Source: Fontibacterium medardense (GTDB lineage Bacteria > Pseudomonadota > Alphaproteobacteria > Pelagibacterales > Pelagibacteraceae). Taken from it: 64,000 bases of DNA. The notes below the pieces were generated by a model. The model worked only from the letters and a program-made list of their open reading frames with translations. It was not told the DNA's origin and did not search any database. The stretch spans positions 1-64,000 of the forward strand of contig OZ249404.1 of the NCBI GenBank assembly GCA_965235075.1, read 5' to 3'. The position numbers were made by a program, and so were the translations under genes. Positions 60,987 to 64,000 of this stretch are shown here, piece after piece; position 1 is the first letter of the stretch, and every line of letters begins with the position of its first letter.

Positions 60987-61650
60987 GTCTGATTTATTAG
61001 AGTTACAAGATATTCATTTAAATTACAAAACGGAAAGTACCGCAGTTGAAGTTATTCGAGGCGTTAGTTTAAAGATAAATAGTAACGAGTCTGTGGCTAT
61101 TGTTGGAAAAAGTGGTTCCGGTAAGACAAGTTTAATTATGTTAATTGCAGGTCTGGAGCGACCCAATTCTGGTAAAATCATATTTGAAGGCGAAGATATA
61201 AGCCAATATTCTGAAGACCGTCTAGCAGATATTAGAAAGAGAAAAATTGGTATCGTGTTTCAGTCTTTTTATTTAATTCCCAATTACACAGCATTAGAGA
61301 ATGTCTCTTTAGTATTAGAGATTAACAAGGTTCCAGATGCGAAAAAGAAATCAATGGAATTATTAGAGCAGTTTGGATTAAAAGATCGTATCAATCATTT
61401 TCCAAGTCAATTATCAGGAGGTGAGCAACAACGAGTTGCTATTGCAAGATCTATTGTATTGAATCCAAAACTTATTTTAGCAGATGAGCCAAGCGGAAAT
61501 TTAGATAGTGAAAATTCAAAATTAATTATGAGTTTACTATTTAAGTATTGTAAACAAAATAGCTCAAGTCTTGTTCTTGTGACGCACGATCAGATGCTTG
61601 CAAAAGAGTGCGATAGAATTATTGAAATTAAAGATGGAAAAATTATTTAA
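60985..61650 (+). CDS. ABC transporter ATP-binding protein, YbbA/LolD type
   Basis: A 221-residue ATPase of the MacB/LolD class, corresponding to E. coli YbbA, which is encoded divergently from tesA as here. Walker A is GKSGSGKTS at 41-49, the signature is LSGGEQQRVAIARS, Walker B is LILADEPSGNLD, and the H-loop is VTHD. The ATG at 60985 (MSDLLELQDIHL) fits the family; an earlier in-frame ATG at 60943 would only add lysine-rich residues read through tesA. It overlaps the permease start by 17 bases. Confidence 0.92.
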   Translation: MSDLLELQDIHLNYKTESTAVEVIRGVSLKINSNESVAIVGKSGSGKTSLIMLIAGLERPNSGKIIFEGEDISQYSEDRLADIRKRKIGIVFQSFYLIPNYTALENVSLVLEINKVPDAKKKSMELLEQFGLKDRINHFPSQLSGGEQQRVAIARSIVLNPKLILADEPSGNLDSENSKLIMSLLFKYCKQNSSSLVLVTHDQMLAKECDRIIEIKDGKII

Positions 61651-64000
61651 TTTTCAAGATTTTAAATATTCAATTCGAGACCTTACAAGAAGTTATAAGA
61701 AAATTTCGACTATTATTTTTACACTATTCATAAGTTTATTTGTTTTGAGCATCATCATCAGTCTTGAATACTCTTTAAAAAAAGAACTTAACTCTAATGC
61801 AAAAATATTATTAGGAGGTGATCTTGAAATTAATACTCGAAATGAAAGAGTAAATGATGAATATTTAACTCAGCTAAAAAAACTTGGCGATGTGTCTTCA
61901 ACGATTGAGTTTAGCACAATGCTTGCAGATTCTAAAAAGCAGAATGCAAAAACCTTTTTTATCAGATTAAAAGCGGTAGATGATAAATATCCACTCTACG
62001 GTAATGTAGAATCTTTTCCAAATGATGCTTTAAGTTTATTGCAAAAAACTCCTAATAGTATTGTTGTTAATAAAAAGATCTTTGAGACATTAAATTTAAA
62101 AACCAATGATATTGTTTATATAAAGCAGTCCCCATTTAAAGTTGTTGGTTACGTTGAAACCGTACCAGATCTTGGTAGAGCTTTATTATTTGGCGATTTT
62201 GCAATTGTTAACACTAATTCATTTTTAAAATTAAACATAAATACCTTAGGAAGTTTTATTAATTATGAGTACAGGCTTAAAGCGTTCAATGAATCTTTAA
62301 ATATTAAAGATCAGGTAACAAATCTTACTAAAAAATACCCATCTTATAGCGTTCGTTTTCCTGAAAATTCATCAAATAATTTAAAAAAGTTAATTGATAA
62401 TTTTTCTCAGTTTCTTTCTTTAGTTTCTATTAGTGCAATGCTGATTGCAGGAATTGGTATTTCAAACACACTTATTTCTTTTATTAATCAAAAAAATATT
62501 AGCATTGCTATTATGAAGTCACTTGGATTTACTTCAAACATAATTAAAAAAATATTTTATTTTGAAATCTTTACAGTACTTTTTTCAATCTCAATTCTCT
62601 CATATTTATTAGCAGTTTTAAGTGTTCCACTCGTTAATGTTTTTTTATCAAAAACTTTAGGAATAGCTGTACACAGTGAGTTTGTTTTAAAGAATTTTCT
62701 CAAAGTATTTTTAAGTGGATTTTTAGTTGTTGTTATTTTTTGTCTTCCGACAATTTCTGCAATTCAGCAAATTAAACCGAGCAGTTTATTTAGAAATGTA
62801 TTTCAAGCTTGTGATTTTTATTTTAATAAAAAAAATATCTCTTTAATTATTTTATCAATAGTTGCTCTTATTCTTTTATTTGCATTAGACAGTCAAAAAC
62901 CTCTCTATACCATAGGATACTTTTTTATATTTTTTCTTATCTGCTTTACGCTTTATTCTTTATCTAGAATTATTATTTTTTATTTGAGAAAAATTAAATT
63001 TATAGATTTCTTACCTCTTCGCCTTGCAGTTAAAAATATAACAAATCCTAAAACAATATTTCCAATTACAGTTCTATCTTTAGGATTGGGGGTTACTTTA
63101 TTATTATCCTTAACTTTAGTCGGTTATAATTTTAAAAAGGAAGTTGAAAAATCAATACCAGAAATAGCTCCAGATTATTTTTTCGTCAGCATCCAAGACA
63201 CTGAAAAAGATAAATTTGTAAAGTATCTTAAAAATAATGATCCAAACACTTTAATTGATATGATGCCAATTGTTTCAGCCTCAGTAACCAAGATAAATAA
63301 AAAAGATCCTTTAACTTACATTAAATCAACTAATGATTCATATTGGGTTTTAGAAAGAGATAGAAGAATATCTTGGTCTGACACACCACCAAAAGATAAT
63401 CCAATTACCGAAGGTAAGTGGTTTGATAATAATTCAAAAGAAATGCAAATTTCTTTAGATGCTAAAGTTGCAAAGGATTTAGATATTAAACTCAATGATA
63501 CTTTGAGTTTAAAAATTTATGGAAGGGATGTTGAAGGTAAAGTTGTAAACTTTAGAAAAGTTGATTATCGAGATTTATCTATAAATTTTGTCATTCTTAT
63601 TAATACAAAATTTGCAGTGAATATTCCCCATGAATACATAGCAACTGCAAAATTTAGTAGTGCCATTAATTTTAAAGAGGGAACTTTTTTACAAAATTTT
63701 AAAAACATTTCAGCTATTAAAGTTTCAAATTATCTTGGAAAGATTACTGAAATTGTTAATAAAATATTTATAGCAGTTACAGTGATATCGTCCGTTGCTG
63801 TTATCATTGGATTAATGGTTATTTCATCTGCAGTTATTGTACAGGCAAGACTTGGAATTTATCAAAATTTAATCTTTAAAATTTTAGGCATTAATACAAA
63901 TAATTTAATCTCAGCGAGCGTTATTGAGTTTTTAATTACATTTTTCTCAATTGTTTTAATTGCCTTACTGTTTTCAGTTGGTGTTTCTTATTTTGTAATT
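61634..64000 (+). CDS. FtsX-family ABC transporter permease, YbbP-like (partial, runs off the window)
   Basis: The frame opens at ATG 61634 inside the ATPase gene and stays open for 789 codons to the window end, so the C-terminus is missing. The first part has one membrane helix (about residues 17-38) and a large extracytoplasmic domain. A three-helix FtsX module follows (about 255-380, including ISAMLIAGIGISNTLISF), then further helices and a second periplasmic domain, and a last FtsX module is beginning at the edge. This two-FtsX architecture matches YbbP-type permeases. With the YbbA-like ATPase it should form an exporter or a lipid/peptide-handling machine of unknown substrate. Confidence 0.88.
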   Translation, partial: MEKLFNFQDFKYSIRDLTRSYKKISTIIFTLFISLFVLSIIISLEYSLKKELNSNAKILLGGDLEINTRNERVNDEYLTQLKKLGDVSSTIEFSTMLADSKKQNAKTFFIRLKAVDDKYPLYGNVESFPNDALSLLQKTPNSIVVNKKIFETLNLKTNDIVYIKQSPFKVVGYVETVPDLGRALLFGDFAIVNTNSFLKLNINTLGSFINYEYRLKAFNESLNIKDQVTNLTKKYPSYSVRFPENSSNNLKKLIDNFSQFLSLVSISAMLIAGIGISNTLISFINQKNISIAIMKSLGFTSNIIKKIFYFEIFTVLFSISILSYLLAVLSVPLVNVFLSKTLGIAVHSEFVLKNFLKVFLSGFLVVVIFCLPTISAIQQIKPSSLFRNVFQACDFYFNKKNISLIILSIVALILLFALDSQKPLYTIGYFFIFFLICFTLYSLSRIIIFYLRKIKFIDFLPLRLAVKNITNPKTIFPITVLSLGLGVTLLLSLTLVGYNFKKEVEKSIPEIAPDYFFVSIQDTEKDKFVKYLKNNDPNTLIDMMPIVSASVTKINKKDPLTYIKSTNDSYWVLERDRRISWSDTPPKDNPITEGKWFDNNSKEMQISLDAKVAKDLDIKLNDTLSLKIYGRDVEGKVVNFRKVDYRDLSINFVILINTKFAVNIPHEYIATAKFSSAINFKEGTFLQNFKNISAIKVSNYLGKITEIVNKIFIAVTVISSVAVIIGLMVISSAVIVQARLGIYQNLIFKILGINTNNLISASVIEFLITFFSIVLIALLFSVGVSYFVI

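Noticed and set aside
61634..64000. Permease gene broken because no stop codon is found
   Set aside because: The frame is open to the last base and the expected C-terminal FtsX helices are only starting, so it is cut by the window edge.

Overview
The window reads as the dnaA end of a compact, strongly AT-rich alphaproteobacterial chromosome. The first base is the dnaA start codon, so the molecule was probably linearised there. Alphaproteobacterial markers include the RegB/RegA and ChvG/ChvI two-component pairs, a class I lysyl-tRNA synthetase, the CobS-CobT-DnaJ-BolA neighbourhood, a membrane-bound ferritin (MbfA) and DUF6314/DUF6356/DUF2061 proteins. Low GC, gaps of only a few bases and many overlapping ends point to a streamlined, probably marine lineage (SAR11/HIMB59-like). 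This placement is inferred from gene content, not from a phylogeny. I found no rRNA, tRNA, CRISPR array, insertion sequence or prophage, and no gene-free stretch longer than 300 bases.

Layout. 1-6.2 kb: replication block dnaA-dnaN-recF-gyrB. 6.2-12.4 kb: the redox sensor kinase regB and its regulator regA, separated by a tight four-gene polyamine operon on the minus strand (PLP decarboxylase, deoxyhypusine-synthase-like protein, aguB, aguA). 12.4-14.4 kb: DUF6314, bioY and an ABC ATPase. 14.4-24.9 kb: polA, chvI-chvG, ahcY, tsaE, a sugar-kinase-like phosphotransferase, lysK and pyrD. 24.9-34.6 kb: two membrane proteins, rpmB, a VUT transporter, cobT-cobS-dnaJ, bolA, aroK-aroB, a small membrane protein and malate synthase A. 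34.6-39.6 kb: accA with an unusual membrane tail, secA and argJ. 39.6-42.1 kb: the iron genes mbfA and FTR1 and a DUF2721 gene. 42.3-44.9 kb: a histidine phosphatase, a LysR-type protein reduced to its DNA-binding domain, and glnK-amtB. 45-50 kb: kup, azlCD, lrgAB, cytochrome b561 and a cysteine-rich small protein. 50-56 kb: a D-amino-acid-type aminotransferase, small membrane proteins, clpB and an LpxR-like outer membrane protein. 56-64 kb: a CBS/DUF294 protein with an exonuclease, a FrnE-like oxidoreductase, selO, tesA and a divergent YbbA/YbbP-type ABC exporter that runs off the window.

How the parts fit together. Nutrient and redox control is dense here: RegBA (quinone/redox), ChvGI (envelope/acid), GlnK-AmtB (ammonium), and paired iron import and export genes that share operator-like sequences. 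The best candidates for something undescribed are: the polyamine operon between regB and regA, which could be a complete arginine-to-homospermidine route; the membrane-anchored AccA; the CobST pair with a duplicated zinc-motif J-protein and no cobalamin genes nearby; and the LysR DNA-binding domain that shares a 10-base promoter motif with glnK.
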